A stretch of 64,000 nucleotides of DNA from Sulfurisoma sp. (GTDB lineage Bacteria > Pseudomonadota > Gammaproteobacteria > Burkholderiales > Rhodocyclaceae), in contig JAUYFI010000071.1 of NCBI GenBank assembly GCA_030691075.1, positions 1 through 64,000 on the forward strand, written 5' to 3'. The translations under genes and the position numbers were made by a program. This document shows, in pieces, positions 1 to 8,307 of this stretch. The stretch's first letter is position 1. Each line of letters starts with the position of its first letter. Below the pieces are notes generated by a model that saw only the letters and a program-made list of their open reading frames with translations, searched no databases and had not been told where the DNA came from.

Positions 1-1538
1 CGCCGGCCTTGCTCAAGTCCGGACGCCACGATGAAGCTTTTTACCATCAACTATGGGCCACCCTGGAGGAGACCGGACGCTGGCAGGGAGAAATCTGGAA
101 CCGCCGCAAGAACGGCGAGCTTTATCCCGAGTGGCTGAGCATTTCGGCAGTGCACGATGATCAGGGCAAGGTCACCCACTACGTCTCCTCCTTCCTCGAC
201 ATCACGCAGCGCAAGGAAGCCGAGGAACAAATCGAGTTCCTTGCTTATTTCGATCCTCTGACCCAGTTACCTAACCGCCGCCTGCTCAACGAACGCCTGC
301 AGAAACTGCTGGTGGCCAGCGGTCGCCACCGGCGCTACGGCGCGCTGCTGTTCATTGACCTCGACAATTTCAAGACGCTCAACGACACCATGGGCCACGC
401 GGTCGGCGACTCACTGCTGATCCAGGTCGCCCAGCGCCTGCGCCAATCGGTGCGCGCCGGCGACTCGGTCGCCCGCCTGGGCGGCGACGAGTTCGTTGTC
501 CTGCTTGAAGAACTCAGTTCCGACATTCATGACGCCATCGCCCAGATTCGCCGGGCCGCCGAACACATGCTGGAAACCCTGGGCCAGCCCTACGCCCTGG
601 GTGAATTCACCCACCACTGCACCGCCAGCATTGGCGCCGTTCCCTTCCGCGACACCGGAGAGAGCATCGAGGGCCTGCTCAAGGCCGCTGACATGGCCAT
701 GTACAAGGCCAAGGAAGCCGGGCGGAATGCGCTGCGCTTCTTCGATCCGGCCATGCAAACCGAGATCGAGCAACGCGCCGCCCTTGAACGTGACCTGCGT
801 CAGGCCCTGGCCGAGGGCCAGTTCCAGTTGCATCTGCAGGCCCGGGTCGACCGCGACGGCAACACCTTCGGCGCCGAGGCGCTGATCCGCTGGCTGCATC
901 CACAGCGCGTCTTGATCCGGGCCGGCGTTTTCATTTCCCTGGCCGAGGAAACCCGGCTCATCCTGCCGATCGGCCAGTGGGTACTGAGCCAGGCCTGTCG
1001 CCAGCTCGCCCGCTGGCAGCAAGACCCGGCCACCGCCGGGCTCTATCTGGCGGTCAATGTCAGCGCCGTGCAGTTCCGCGATAGTGCTTTCGTGGACAAC
1101 GTCGCCCACGCCCTTGCCGAAAGCGGCATCAGGCCAGAGTTGCTGAAACTGGAAATCACCGAGTCGGTCCTGCTGGAAAATACTGGCGAAGCCATCACCC
1201 GCATGCGGGCGCTCAAGGATCAACTGGGGGTTGGCCTGTCACTCGACGATTTCGGCACCGGCTACTCGTCGTTGTCGCAACTGCACGAAATGCGGGTCGA
1301 CGAACTGAAGATCGACATGTCCTTCGTGCGCCGGATCAACCATCCGGACGGGCTATCCATGGTGCAGGCGATCATCCAGATGGCGAAGGCGCTCGGCCTG
1401 AAAACCGTGGCCGAGGGCGTGGAAGACGCCACGACCGCCGCCCGGCTGCGCGATCTCGGCGCCGACTACCTGCAGGGCTACCACTTCGGCAAACCGCTGC
1501 CGCGCGACGCGTTCGAGGAATGGCTGTTCAAGTCATGA
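1..1538 (+). CDS. PAS-GGDEF-EAL cyclic-di-GMP protein, 5' end cut by the window edge
   Basis: The reading frame is already open at the first base (codons from base 3 read PALLKSGRHDEAFYH), so the start lies outside the window. The visible 511 residues hold the end of a PAS/PAC domain (GRWQGEIWNRRKNGELYPEW, then ITQRKEAEEQI), a GGDEF diguanylate cyclase domain with an intact GGDEF loop (ARLGGDEFVVL) and an EAL phosphodiesterase domain (GAEALIRWLHP, LEITES, DDFGTGYSSL, LKIDMSF, AEGVED). Metal ligands and the catalytic Lys and Glu of the EAL domain are all present, so both activities look possible; which one dominates cannot be told. The gene is monocistronic on the right: the next gene converges on it. 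Confidence 0.93.
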   Translation, partial: PALLKSGRHDEAFYHQLWATLEETGRWQGEIWNRRKNGELYPEWLSISAVHDDQGKVTHYVSSFLDITQRKEAEEQIEFLAYFDPLTQLPNRRLLNERLQKLLVASGRHRRYGALLFIDLDNFKTLNDTMGHAVGDSLLIQVAQRLRQSVRAGDSVARLGGDEFVVLLEELSSDIHDAIAQIRRAAEHMLETLGQPYALGEFTHHCTASIGAVPFRDTGESIEGLLKAADMAMYKAKEAGRNALRFFDPAMQTEIEQRAALERDLRQALAEGQFQLHLQARVDRDGNTFGAEALIRWLHPQRVLIRAGVFISLAEETRLILPIGQWVLSQACRQLARWQQDPATAGLYLAVNVSAVQFRDSAFVDNVAHALAESGIRPELLKLEITESVLLENTGEAITRMRALKDQLGVGLSLDDFGTGYSSLSQLHEMRVDELKIDMSFVRRINHPDGLSMVQAIIQMAKALGLKTVAEGVEDATTAARLRDLGADYLQGYHFGKPLPRDAFEEWLFKS

Positions 1539-1558
1539 AGCGAAGTCGGGCCGACCGC

Positions 1559-1586
1559 AAAAAAGTCGGCGCTGGCGACACGGCGA
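1559..1586 (+). repeat. Dispersed short repeat, intergenic copy
   Basis: This copy reads AAAAAAGTCGGCGCTGGCG followed by ACACGGCGA. It lies between the convergent EAL-protein and acyl-CoA synthetase stop codons. The same core recurs about a dozen times in the window, mostly inside genes. Confidence 0.8.
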
Positions 1587-1602
1587 CGCCACGCCGCCGC
1601 GC

Positions 1603-3261
1603 CTACTCCCGCAGCGCCCGCCGCAGGATCTTGCCGACGTTGGTCTTGGGCAGTTCGGCGCGAAATTCGACGTGGTGGGGAATCTTGTAGCCAGTCAGGC
1701 TCTCGCGGCAGTGGGCGATCAGCGCCTCGGCGGTGAGACCGGGATCCTTCTTCACCACGAACAGCTTGACCACCTCGCCCGAATGCGCGTCGGGCACGCC
1801 GATCGCCGCCACCTCGAGCACGCCGGGGTGCATCGCCGCCACGGCCTCGACCTCGTTGGGATAGACGTTGAAGCCGGAGACCAGGATCGCGTCCTTCTTG
1901 CGGTCGACGACGCGCACGAAGCCCTTCTCGTCCATCACCGCGACGTCGCCGGTGCGCAGGAAGCCGTCGGCCATCATCACCAGGGCGGTTTCGTCGGCGC
2001 GCTGCCAGTAGCCTCCGGTCACCTGCGGCCCGCGCACGCAGAGCTCGCCGGCCACGCCGAGCGCGACATCCTGCCCGGCATCGTCGCGGATCGCCACCTC
2101 CGTCGATGACAGGGGCAGGCCGATCGCGCCGTTGAACTCGGACAGGTCGAGCGGGTTGATGGTCACCGCCGGCGAGGTCTCGGTGAGACCGTAGGCCTCG
2201 ACCAGGGTGCAGCCGGTGACCGCCTTCCACTTGTCGGCCACCGCCTTCTGCACCGCCATGCCGCCGCCGAGACTGATGCGCAGCGCCGAAAAATCCAGCC
2301 TGGCGAAATCGGGGTGATTGAGCAGCGCGTTGAACAGCGTATTGACGCCGGTGATGGTGGTGAACTTGTGGCGCGCCAGTTCCTTGACGAAGGCCGGGAT
2401 GTCGCGCGGATTGGTGATCAGCACGTTGGTGGCGCCGAGCTTGAAGAAGGTCAGGCAGTTCGCGGTCAGCGCGAAGATGTGATAGAGCGGCAGCGCGGTG
2501 ATGATCACCTCCTCGCCCTCCTTCACCGTGGCCTTGAGCCAGGCATGCGCCTGCTGCAGGTTGGCGATGATGTTGCGATGGGTAAGGATCGCGCCCTTCG
2601 ATACCCCCGTGGTGCCGCCGGTGTATTGCAGGAAGGCGATGTCGTCGTGCCCGACCTCCGGCGCGGCGAAGGGCGCGGCCGCGCCGCGGCGCAGCGCGCG
2701 CGCCCAGGGCACGGCGGCGGGCAGCGTCCAGGCCGGCACCATCTTCTTGACATGCTTGACGACGAAATTGACCAGCGCGCCCTTCGCCCCGCCCAGCATG
2801 TCGCCCAGTTGCGTGACCACGACATGCCGGATCGCCGTGCGCGGCAATGCCTTCTGCAGCACATGGGCGAAGTTTTCGAGAACGACGACGGCCTCGGCGC
2901 CGGAGTCGGCCAACTGGTGTTGCAGTTCGGGCGCCGTGTAGAGCGGGTTGGCGTTCACCACGACGTAACCGGCGCGCAGGACGCCGAACAGGCAGACCGG
3001 GTACTGCAACACATTGGGCATCATCAGCGCGACGCGCGCGCCGCGCGGCAGCCGCAGTTCCGACTGCAGGTAGGCCGCGAAGTCGCGCGACAGCCGGTCG
3101 AGCTCGGCGTAGCTGATGGACTTGCCCATGCAGACGAACGCGGCGCGCGGGCCGTATGTCGCCACCCCGCGGGAGAACATCTCGCCGATCGAGTGGAATT
3201 CGTCGACGTCGATCTCGGCGGGCACGCCCGCCGGGTAGCTTTGCAACCAGACCTTGTCCAT
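1603..3261 (-). CDS. fadD: Long-chain-fatty-acid--CoA ligase (FadD-type)
   Basis: A 552-residue member of the ANL adenylating enzymes, which activates fatty acids to acyl-CoA through an acyl-adenylate for beta-oxidation. Seen: the phosphate-binding loop YTGGTTGVSKGAILTHRN, the adenine-binding AYGLTETSP, the hinge/core motif GDVAVMDEKGFVRVVDRKKD, the FNVYPNEVE segment and the C-terminal catalytic lysine in PKTNVGKILRRAL. Length is close to E. coli FadD (561). The start at 3261 (MDKVWLQSYPAG) follows a GGGGAGAG ribosome site; the frame stays open further upstream but without a better start. It is the last gene of a leftward set with the CBS and ferredoxin genes. Exact chain-length preference is not visible. 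Confidence 0.9.
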   Translation of the reverse strand: MDKVWLQSYPAGVPAEIDVDEFHSIGEMFSRGVATYGPRAAFVCMGKSISYAELDRLSRDFAAYLQSELRLPRGARVALMMPNVLQYPVCLFGVLRAGYVVVNANPLYTAPELQHQLADSGAEAVVVLENFAHVLQKALPRTAIRHVVVTQLGDMLGGAKGALVNFVVKHVKKMVPAWTLPAAVPWARALRRGAAAPFAAPEVGHDDIAFLQYTGGTTGVSKGAILTHRNIIANLQQAHAWLKATVKEGEEVIITALPLYHIFALTANCLTFFKLGATNVLITNPRDIPAFVKELARHKFTTITGVNTLFNALLNHPDFARLDFSALRISLGGGMAVQKAVADKWKAVTGCTLVEAYGLTETSPAVTINPLDLSEFNGAIGLPLSSTEVAIRDDAGQDVALGVAGELCVRGPQVTGGYWQRADETALVMMADGFLRTGDVAVMDEKGFVRVVDRKKDAILVSGFNVYPNEVEAVAAMHPGVLEVAAIGVPDAHSGEVVKLFVVKKDPGLTAEALIAHCRESLTGYKIPHHVEFRAELPKTNVGKILRRALRE

Positions 3262-3328
3262 CTCTCCCCATCCCCCTTTATCGTTCCCCATCGCCACCCC
3301 GGACGAGGCGGTCGCCGGCAGCCCTCCC

Positions 3329-3778
3329 TCAGGCCGCGACCTGATCCTCCGGCCACTCGCGGATGTAGGCCTTGAGCATGCGGTTTTCGAAGCCCTGCTC
3401 CTCGAGCACGGCCTTGGCCACGTCGTGGAAGGAAATGACGCCGAGCAGGGTGCCGCCATCCATCACCGGCAGGTAGCGCATGTGCTTGTCGATCATGATC
3501 CGGCGCAGGTCATCGACGGCCATGTCCGGGTCGGCGGCATAAGGCTCGCGCACCATGACGTCGGCGACATGGACGCCGCCCCAGGCGGCGCCATTGCCAT
3601 GCACCGCCTGCAGCACTTCGCGGAAGGTGAGCATGCCCACCATGCGCCCGCCATCGAAGCACACCAGCGAACCGATGTCCTGCCCGCTCATGGTGGCGAC
3701 GGCTTCGGAAAGTTTGCTTTCGGGAGATACCGTGTAAAGAACGGCGCCCTTGATGGCCAATATGTCGCGTGCTTGCAT
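3329..3778 (-). CDS. CBS-domain pair protein
   Basis: A 149-residue protein made almost entirely of two CBS motifs (about residues 10-60 and 75-130), the Bateman module that binds adenine nucleotides as an energy or redox sensor. Typical features: repeated hydrophobic GMLTFREVLQ and GVISFHDVAKAV strands and the MVREP linker. It has no attached catalytic domain, so it probably acts as a stand-alone regulator. The ATG at 3778 is preceded by AGGAGG at 7-nt spacing; a GTG two codons upstream is possible but badly placed. It lies between the ferredoxin and fadD genes on the same strand, suggesting cotranscription. Confidence 0.85.
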   Translation of the reverse strand: MQARDILAIKGAVLYTVSPESKLSEAVATMSGQDIGSLVCFDGGRMVGMLTFREVLQAVHGNGAAWGGVHVADVMVREPYAADPDMAVDDLRRIMIDKHMRYLPVMDGGTLLGVISFHDVAKAVLEEQGFENRMLKAYIREWPEDQVAA

Positions 3779-3897
3779 GTCCACTCCTCCTTATGGTGTG
3801 TTGTGACAGACAGCAAGCCCATGGTAGCCCAGGCGCGGCCGCAAGAAAAGGCCTGTCGCGGGAATAACGCCCGCCGCGTCTTGTGCGCCGCCGCAAT

Positions 3898-4221
3898 TCA
3901 GCGTTCGAGATGCCTGAGCTTGTCCTTCACCTTGAGCCATTCGTCGGCGTCGGCCGGCGGCTCCTTGCGCTCGATGATGGCCGGCCATTGTTTGGCCAAT
4001 TCGGCATTGAGGGCGGTGAAATGCTGCTGCGCCGCCGGCACGTCATCCTCGGCGAAGATGGCCTCCGCCGGGCATTCCGCGACGCACAGCGTGCAGTCGA
4101 TGCACTCGTCGGGATCGATCACGAGGAAGTTCGGCCCCTCGCGAAAACAGTCGACGGGGCAGACGTCGACGCAGTCGGTGTATTTGCACTTGATGCAGGA
4201 CTCGGTAACCACATAGGTCAT
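3898..4221 (-). CDS. fdxA: Seven-iron ferredoxin (FdxA type)
   Basis: A 107-residue ferredoxin matching the Azotobacter FdI family. The cysteines fit a [3Fe-4S] cluster (C9, C17, C50) and a [4Fe-4S] cluster (C21, C40, C43, C46), within [16 protein letters not shown] and [14 protein letters not shown]. It is a low-potential cytosolic electron carrier; its partner here is unknown. The start at 4221 follows GGGAGGA at 9-nt spacing; an in-frame ATG at 4230 sits directly on that ribosome site and is unlikely to be used. The gene is divergent from trxA. Confidence 0.93.
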   Translation of the reverse strand: MTYVVTESCIKCKYTDCVDVCPVDCFREGPNFLVIDPDECIDCTLCVAECPAEAIFAEDDVPAAQQHFTALNAELAKQWPAIIERKEPPADADEWLKVKDKLRHLER

Positions 4222-4381
4222 GGCGGGCATTCCTCCCTGAAGGCCAAATGCAGTATAGGCAAGGATTTTCAATTCCAGAAGGCGACGAATTTTGCTAGGA
4301 TGCGCTCCATGTTGCCCCAGAGCGACACTTGCGACGCCTCCCCCCACCCCCCGTCCCACCCCATTCACGCTAGAGGACTTC

Positions 4382-4708
4382 ATGAGCGAACATATCGTTT
4401 ATGTCACCGATGCCACCTTCAAGAGCGAAGTGCTGGAATCCGCCACCCCGGTCATCGTCGACTACTGGGCCGAATGGTGCGGCCCCTGCAAGATGATCGC
4501 CCCCATCCTCGACGAAATCGCCCGCGATTACGCCGGCCGCCTCAAGGTCGCCAAGCTCAACATCGACGAGAATCCGAAGACGCCGGGCGAGTACGGCATC
4601 CGCGGCATTCCGACGCTGATCCTGTTCAAGGGCGGCAACGTCGAGGCCACCAAGATCGGCGCCCTCTCGAAATCGCAGCTCACCGCCTTCATTGACAGCA
4701 ATCTCTGA
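4382..4708 (+). CDS. trxA: Thioredoxin 1
   Basis: A 108-residue thioredoxin with the active-site motif WCGPC (W32-C33-C36), the buried Asp in VIVDYWAEW and the cis-proline motif IRGIPT. It is the general cytosolic disulfide reductant. An AGAGGA ribosome site precedes the ATG. The trxA-rho arrangement is conserved in many proteobacteria, including E. coli. Confidence 0.97.
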   Translation: MSEHIVYVTDATFKSEVLESATPVIVDYWAEWCGPCKMIAPILDEIARDYAGRLKVAKLNIDENPKTPGEYGIRGIPTLILFKGGNVEATKIGALSKSQLTAFIDSNL

Positions 4709-4779
4709 TACCGCTACAGTCCGCGCCTGAATCCTTCGCCTAGAACCAGAGACTGAACGGATTCGGGCCAGCGCCGGCC

Positions 4780-4929
4780 CCCTGCCTTCCAGCGCCGGCG
4801 TTCGCCGCACCGATCCCCGCCGCACCCAGGATTCACCCGCCACTCCTCCCGGTTTTCCGGTCGCAGCCGCAGCCAACCGCTGCCTTGCGTTTCCCCAACG
4901 TCATCCACCGCCCAGCCCTCCCCGCGCCC
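4780..4929 (+). promoter_or_regulatory. C-rich, G-poor rho leader (possible rut/autoregulation region)
   Basis: The 221 bases between trxA and rho contain no convincing gene. The last 150 are strikingly rich in C with little G in long stretches (for example CACCCGCCACTCCTCCCGG and CCAGCCCTCCCCGCGCCC), the composition bound by Rho itself. E. coli rho is autoregulated by Rho-dependent termination in its leader, so a similar role is plausible here. No Shine-Dalgarno sequence is visible before the rho ATG. Confidence 0.45.
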
Positions 4930-6189
4930 ATGCACCTTTCGGAGCTCAAGAATCACCACGTCAGCCAACTGCTGGAAATGGCCAATGCCGTCGACATCGA
5001 CGGCGCCAATCGCCTGCGCAAACAGGAACTGATCTTCGCCCTGCTCAAGCAGCACGCCAAAAAGGGGGAATGCATCTGGGGCGACGGTTGTCTCGAAGTC
5101 CTGCCCGACGGCTACGGCTTCCTCCGTTCGCCGGACATTTCCTACCTCGCCGGCACGGACGACATCTACGTCTCGCCCTCGCAGGTGCGCCGCTTCAACC
5201 TGCGCTCGGGCGACACCATCGAGGGCGAGATTCGCACGCCGAAGGAAGGCGAGCGTTACTTCGCGCTGGTCAAGCTCGACAAGGTCAATGGCGAGTCGCC
5301 CGAGGCGTGCAAGAACAAGATCCTGTTCGAGAACCTGACGGCGCTGCACCCGGCCGAGCACCTGCGGATCGAACGCGATATCCGCGCCGAAGAGAACATC
5401 ACCAGCCGCGTCATCGACATGATCGCGCCCATCGGCAAGGGCCAGCGCGGCCTCATCGTATCCCCGCCCAAGGCCGGCAAGACCGTGCTGATGCAGCACA
5501 TCGCCCACGCCATCACCGCCAACCATCCCGAAGTCGTGCTCATCGTGCTGCTGATCGACGAGCGCCCCGAGGAAGTGACCGAGATGACGCGCACCGTGCG
5601 CGGCGAGGTGGTCGCCTCGACCTTCGACGAACCGGCCACGCGCCATGTGCAGGTCGCCGAGATGGTGATCGAAAAGGCCAAGCGCCTGACCGAGCACAAG
5701 AAGGACGTGGTCATCCTGCTCGACTCCATCACCCGTCTCGCCCGCGCCTACAACACCGTGCAGCCCGCCTCGGGCAAGGTGCTGACCGGCGGCGTGGACG
5801 CCAACGCCCTGCAGAAGCCCAAGCGCTTCTTCGGCGCCGCGCGCAATCTCGAGGAAGGCGGCTCGCTCACCATCATCGCCACGGCGCTGGTCGACACCGG
5901 CAGCCGCATGGACGAAGTGATCTACGAGGAGTTCAAGGGCACCGGCAACATGGAGATTCACCTCGACCGCCGCATGGCCGAGAAGCGCATCTATCCGGCG
6001 ATCAACGTCAATCGCTCCGGCACCCGCCGCGAGGAATTGCTGCTCGAACCCACCGTGCTGCAGAAGATGTGGATCCTGCGCAAGCTGCTCTACAACATGG
6101 ACGATCTCGAGGCGATGGAATTCCTGCTCGACAAGATCAAGGCCACCAAGAACAACGGCGAATTCTTCGACGCCATGCGTCGAGGTTGA
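4930..6189 (+). CDS. rho: Transcription termination factor Rho
   Basis: A 419-residue protein, the same length as E. coli Rho. It has the N-terminal HLSEL..L..MA helical region, the cold-shock-like RNA-binding domain ([27 protein letters not shown]), and the RecA-like motor with Walker A SPPKAGKT near residue 178, Walker [17 protein letters not shown], the Q-loop [23 protein letters not shown] and the arginine-finger region. The hexamer translocates on nascent RNA and ends transcription. ATG 4930 was chosen because it gives the family's exact length; the frame stays open for 15 codons upstream from a TTG. Confidence 0.98.
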   Translation: MHLSELKNHHVSQLLEMANAVDIDGANRLRKQELIFALLKQHAKKGECIWGDGCLEVLPDGYGFLRSPDISYLAGTDDIYVSPSQVRRFNLRSGDTIEGEIRTPKEGERYFALVKLDKVNGESPEACKNKILFENLTALHPAEHLRIERDIRAEENITSRVIDMIAPIGKGQRGLIVSPPKAGKTVLMQHIAHAITANHPEVVLIVLLIDERPEEVTEMTRTVRGEVVASTFDEPATRHVQVAEMVIEKAKRLTEHKKDVVILLDSITRLARAYNTVQPASGKVLTGGVDANALQKPKRFFGAARNLEEGGSLTIIATALVDTGSRMDEVIYEEFKGTGNMEIHLDRRMAEKRIYPAINVNRSGTRREELLLEPTVLQKMWILRKLLYNMDDLEAMEFLLDKIKATKNNGEFFDAMRRG

Positions 6190-6279
6190 TTTCGCCGCGA
6201 TTCTTAGGGATAATTGCGCGCTTTCCGCTCCGCGACACGATCATGGAGCGCGATTCAGAGACGAATTAAGGATACGGAA

Positions 6280-6498
6280 ATGAAAGAAGGCATTCACCCC
6301 GGCTACAACGAAATCGAAGTGACCTGCTCCTGCGGGGCCATCTTCAAAACCCGTTCGACCAACCACAAGGCTCTGCACATCGAAGTGTGCTCCGCCTGCC
6401 ACCCGTTCTACACCGGCAAGCAGAAGATCGTCGACACCGCCGGCCGCGTCGAGCGCTTCCGCCAGAAGTACGCCAAGAGCGCGGCGGCCGCCGCCTGA
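6280..6498 (+). CDS. rpmE: 50S ribosomal protein L31 (zinc-binding form)
   Basis: A 72-residue L31. The pairs CSCG (near residue 16) and CSAC (near residue 37) are the zinc ligands of the C+ form, the one replaced by the Cys-less paralogue under zinc starvation in many bacteria. It lies 90 bases behind rho and is followed by an intrinsic terminator. The C-terminus ends in an alanine run. Confidence 0.97.
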   Translation: MKEGIHPGYNEIEVTCSCGAIFKTRSTNHKALHIEVCSACHPFYTGKQKIVDTAGRVERFRQKYAKSAAAAA

Positions 6499-6521
6499 TC
6501 GGCGCACGACGCAGCGCGGGC

Positions 6522-6546
6522 AAAGGCAGCTTCGGCTGCCTTTTTA
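6522..6546 (+). terminator. Intrinsic terminator behind rpmE
   Basis: The stem AAAGGCAGC / GCTGCCTTT closes a TTCG tetraloop and runs straight into TTTTT. It ends the trxA-rho-rpmE unit. Confidence 0.85.
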
Positions 6547-6616
6547 GTTTCGGCGCAAGGTCCGCGGCCGCGGACGTTGGCCTGCTCTGAATCCACTTTT
6601 TCGCCGCCGCCCCACG

Positions 6617-8236
6617 ATGCCCCCACCGCTCCGGCCACGGATCGACCCGCCCCCCGCGGCGCTGCCGCTCTCCGGCCGCTGGCTGTGGCTGCTCTGCGCG
6701 GTCTGGCTGCTGGCCGGCGTCGTCGGCCACGATCCCTGGAAGACCGACGACGCCATCCACCTCGGCGTCGTTTTCGGCTTCCTGCGCGACGGCGGCTGGC
6801 TGATCCCGAAAATCGCCGGCGAGCCCTGGGCCGGCACGGCGCCGCTCTACCACTGGGTCGCCGCCGCGCTGGCCACGCCGCTGCAGACCCTGCTGCCGCC
6901 GCACGACGCCGCGCGCTTGGCCACCACCCTCTTCGGTGCCGTGACGCTGCTGGCGCTGGCCGGCGCCGCGCGCGCGCTGTACGACCGCGAAGCCGGCCTG
7001 GCGGCCCCCCTGCTGGCCATCGGCACCGTCGGCCTGCTGGTGCCGCTGCACGATGCCCACCCCGTCGCCGCGCTGCTGGCGGCCCAGGCCCTGGCCTACT
7101 GGGGGCTGGCGCTGCTGATCTCGCGTCCGCTGGCCGGCGGCGCGCTGCTCGGCCTCGGCCTGGGCGCGGGTTTCCTCGCCGACGGCGTCACCGCCGTCGC
7201 CATCACCGCCCCGCTGCTGCTGCTGCTCGGAAGTCGGCGCTGGCGGGACGCCAGACCGTGGCCGGGCGTGCTGCTGGCGGCCGCCATCGCCGCGCCGCTG
7301 GCGCTGTCCTGGCCGCTGGCGCTGCATTTCGAAGCCGACGCCCATCTCGCCGCCTGGTGGTCCAACGAGTGGCGGCAGCTCACGCCCCGTCCGGCGGCCA
7401 GCGCCGCCGGCGATCTGCTCGAACTCGTCGGCTGGGCCGCCTTTCCGGTGTGGCCGCTCGCCGGCTGGGCGCTATGGGTCAACCGCCGCCGACTCGGCGA
7501 GCCAGCCCTGCTGCTGCCGCTGGCCGGCACCCTGCTCGGCATGCTCTGGCTGCTGAGCCGCGAGGCCCGCGCGCTCCATGCGCTGCCGGCATTGCTGCCG
7601 CTGATCCTGCTCGCCTCCGGCAGCGCCGGCAAGCTGCGGCGCGGCGCCACCAACGCCCTCGACTGGTTCGGCATGATGACTTTCACGCTCATCATTGGCC
7701 TGATCTGGCTCGGCGGCAGCGCCATGCTCGCCGGAGTCCCGCCGCAGATCGCGCGCAACTTCGCCAAGCTCGCGCCCGGCTTCGCCGCCGAGATCTCCGT
7801 GTTCGCGCTGGCCATCGCGCTGGCGGCGACGATGCTCTGGATCGCCGCGCTCGCCCGCCTGCCGCGCTCGCCCTGGCGCGCCGTGACCCACTGGGCCATC
7901 GGCCTTGCCGTGAGCTGGGTGCTGCTGATCGCCCTGTGGCTGCCATGGATCGACCACGGCAAGAGCTACCGTCCCGTCGCCGCCTCGCTGCGGGCCGCCA
8001 TGCCGGACAGCTCCCGCTGCATCGCCCGCGGCGGACTGGGCCTGTCGCAGCGCGCCTCGCTCGACTATTTCGCCGGCATCCGCACCCAGCCGATGAAAAA
8101 CGGCGGCCGCGCCTGCCCGCTGCTGCTGGTGCAGGGGTCGCCGCGCGAGGAAGCCCAGCCCGGCTGGAAAAAAATCTGGGAAGGCAGCCGCCCCGGCGAC
8201 AGGAACGAGCGACTGCGGCTCTATCGCAGGAACTGA
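6617..8236 (+). CDS. Integral membrane glycosyltransferase, ArnT/PMT (GT39/GT83)-like
   Basis: A 539-residue protein with around ten hydrophobic segments and a short hydrophilic C-terminal domain. The N-terminal motif WKTDDAIHL directly after the first membrane segment and the APLYHWVAAAL motif match the GT-C fold enzymes that move a sugar from a lipid-linked donor (ArnT, dolichol-mannosyl transferase family). Acceptor and donor cannot be inferred; lipid A or protein glycosylation are both possible. A copy of the dispersed repeat lies inside it (reads SRRWRDARPW) in a cytoplasmic or periplasmic loop. No operon partner is obvious; the following c-di-GMP gene starts 71 bases later. Confidence 0.75.
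   Translation: MPPPLRPRIDPPPAALPLSGRWLWLLCAVWLLAGVVGHDPWKTDDAIHLGVVFGFLRDGGWLIPKIAGEPWAGTAPLYHWVAAALATPLQTLLPPHDAARLATTLFGAVTLLALAGAARALYDREAGLAAPLLAIGTVGLLVPLHDAHPVAALLAAQALAYWGLALLISRPLAGGALLGLGLGAGFLADGVTAVAITAPLLLLLGSRRWRDARPWPGVLLAAAIAAPLALSWPLALHFEADAHLAAWWSNEWRQLTPRPAASAAGDLLELVGWAAFPVWPLAGWALWVNRRRLGEPALLLPLAGTLLGMLWLLSREARALHALPALLPLILLASGSAGKLRRGATNALDWFGMMTFTLIIGLIWLGGSAMLAGVPPQIARNFAKLAPGFAAEISVFALAIALAATMLWIAALARLPRSPWRAVTHWAIGLAVSWVLLIALWLPWIDHGKSYRPVAASLRAAMPDSSRCIARGGLGLSQRASLDYFAGIRTQPMKNGGRACPLLLVQGSPREEAQPGWKKIWEGSRPGDRNERLRLYRRN
7230..7252 (+). repeat. Dispersed short repeat inside the glycosyltransferase gene
   Basis: GAAGTCGGCGCTGGCGGGAC then GCC; matches the core repeat except for its first bases. 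It is read in the frame that gives SRRWRDA. Confidence 0.65.
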
Positions 8237-8307
8237 CGGGCGCGCATTGCCATCGACCGCGATGGCATGCAGAATGGCGCCTCGATCAATTTGGGGCGCC
8301 GTCGTAC

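Noticed and set aside
1478-3271. A 597-codon frame parallel to fadD on the minus strand
   Set aside because: Composition is Arg/Gly/Ala-rich noise; the fadD frame has all family motifs.
4885-4929. N-terminal extension of Rho by 15 residues from a TTG
   Set aside because: The ATG at 4930 gives exactly the 419 residues of E. coli Rho; the extension has no conserved features.
6577-8307. Upstream extension of the dCache-PAS-GGDEF-EAL frame over the glycosyltransferase gene
   Set aside because: The extension is Arg/Pro/Ala-rich out-of-frame translation; the ATG at 8308 begins a natural signal anchor.
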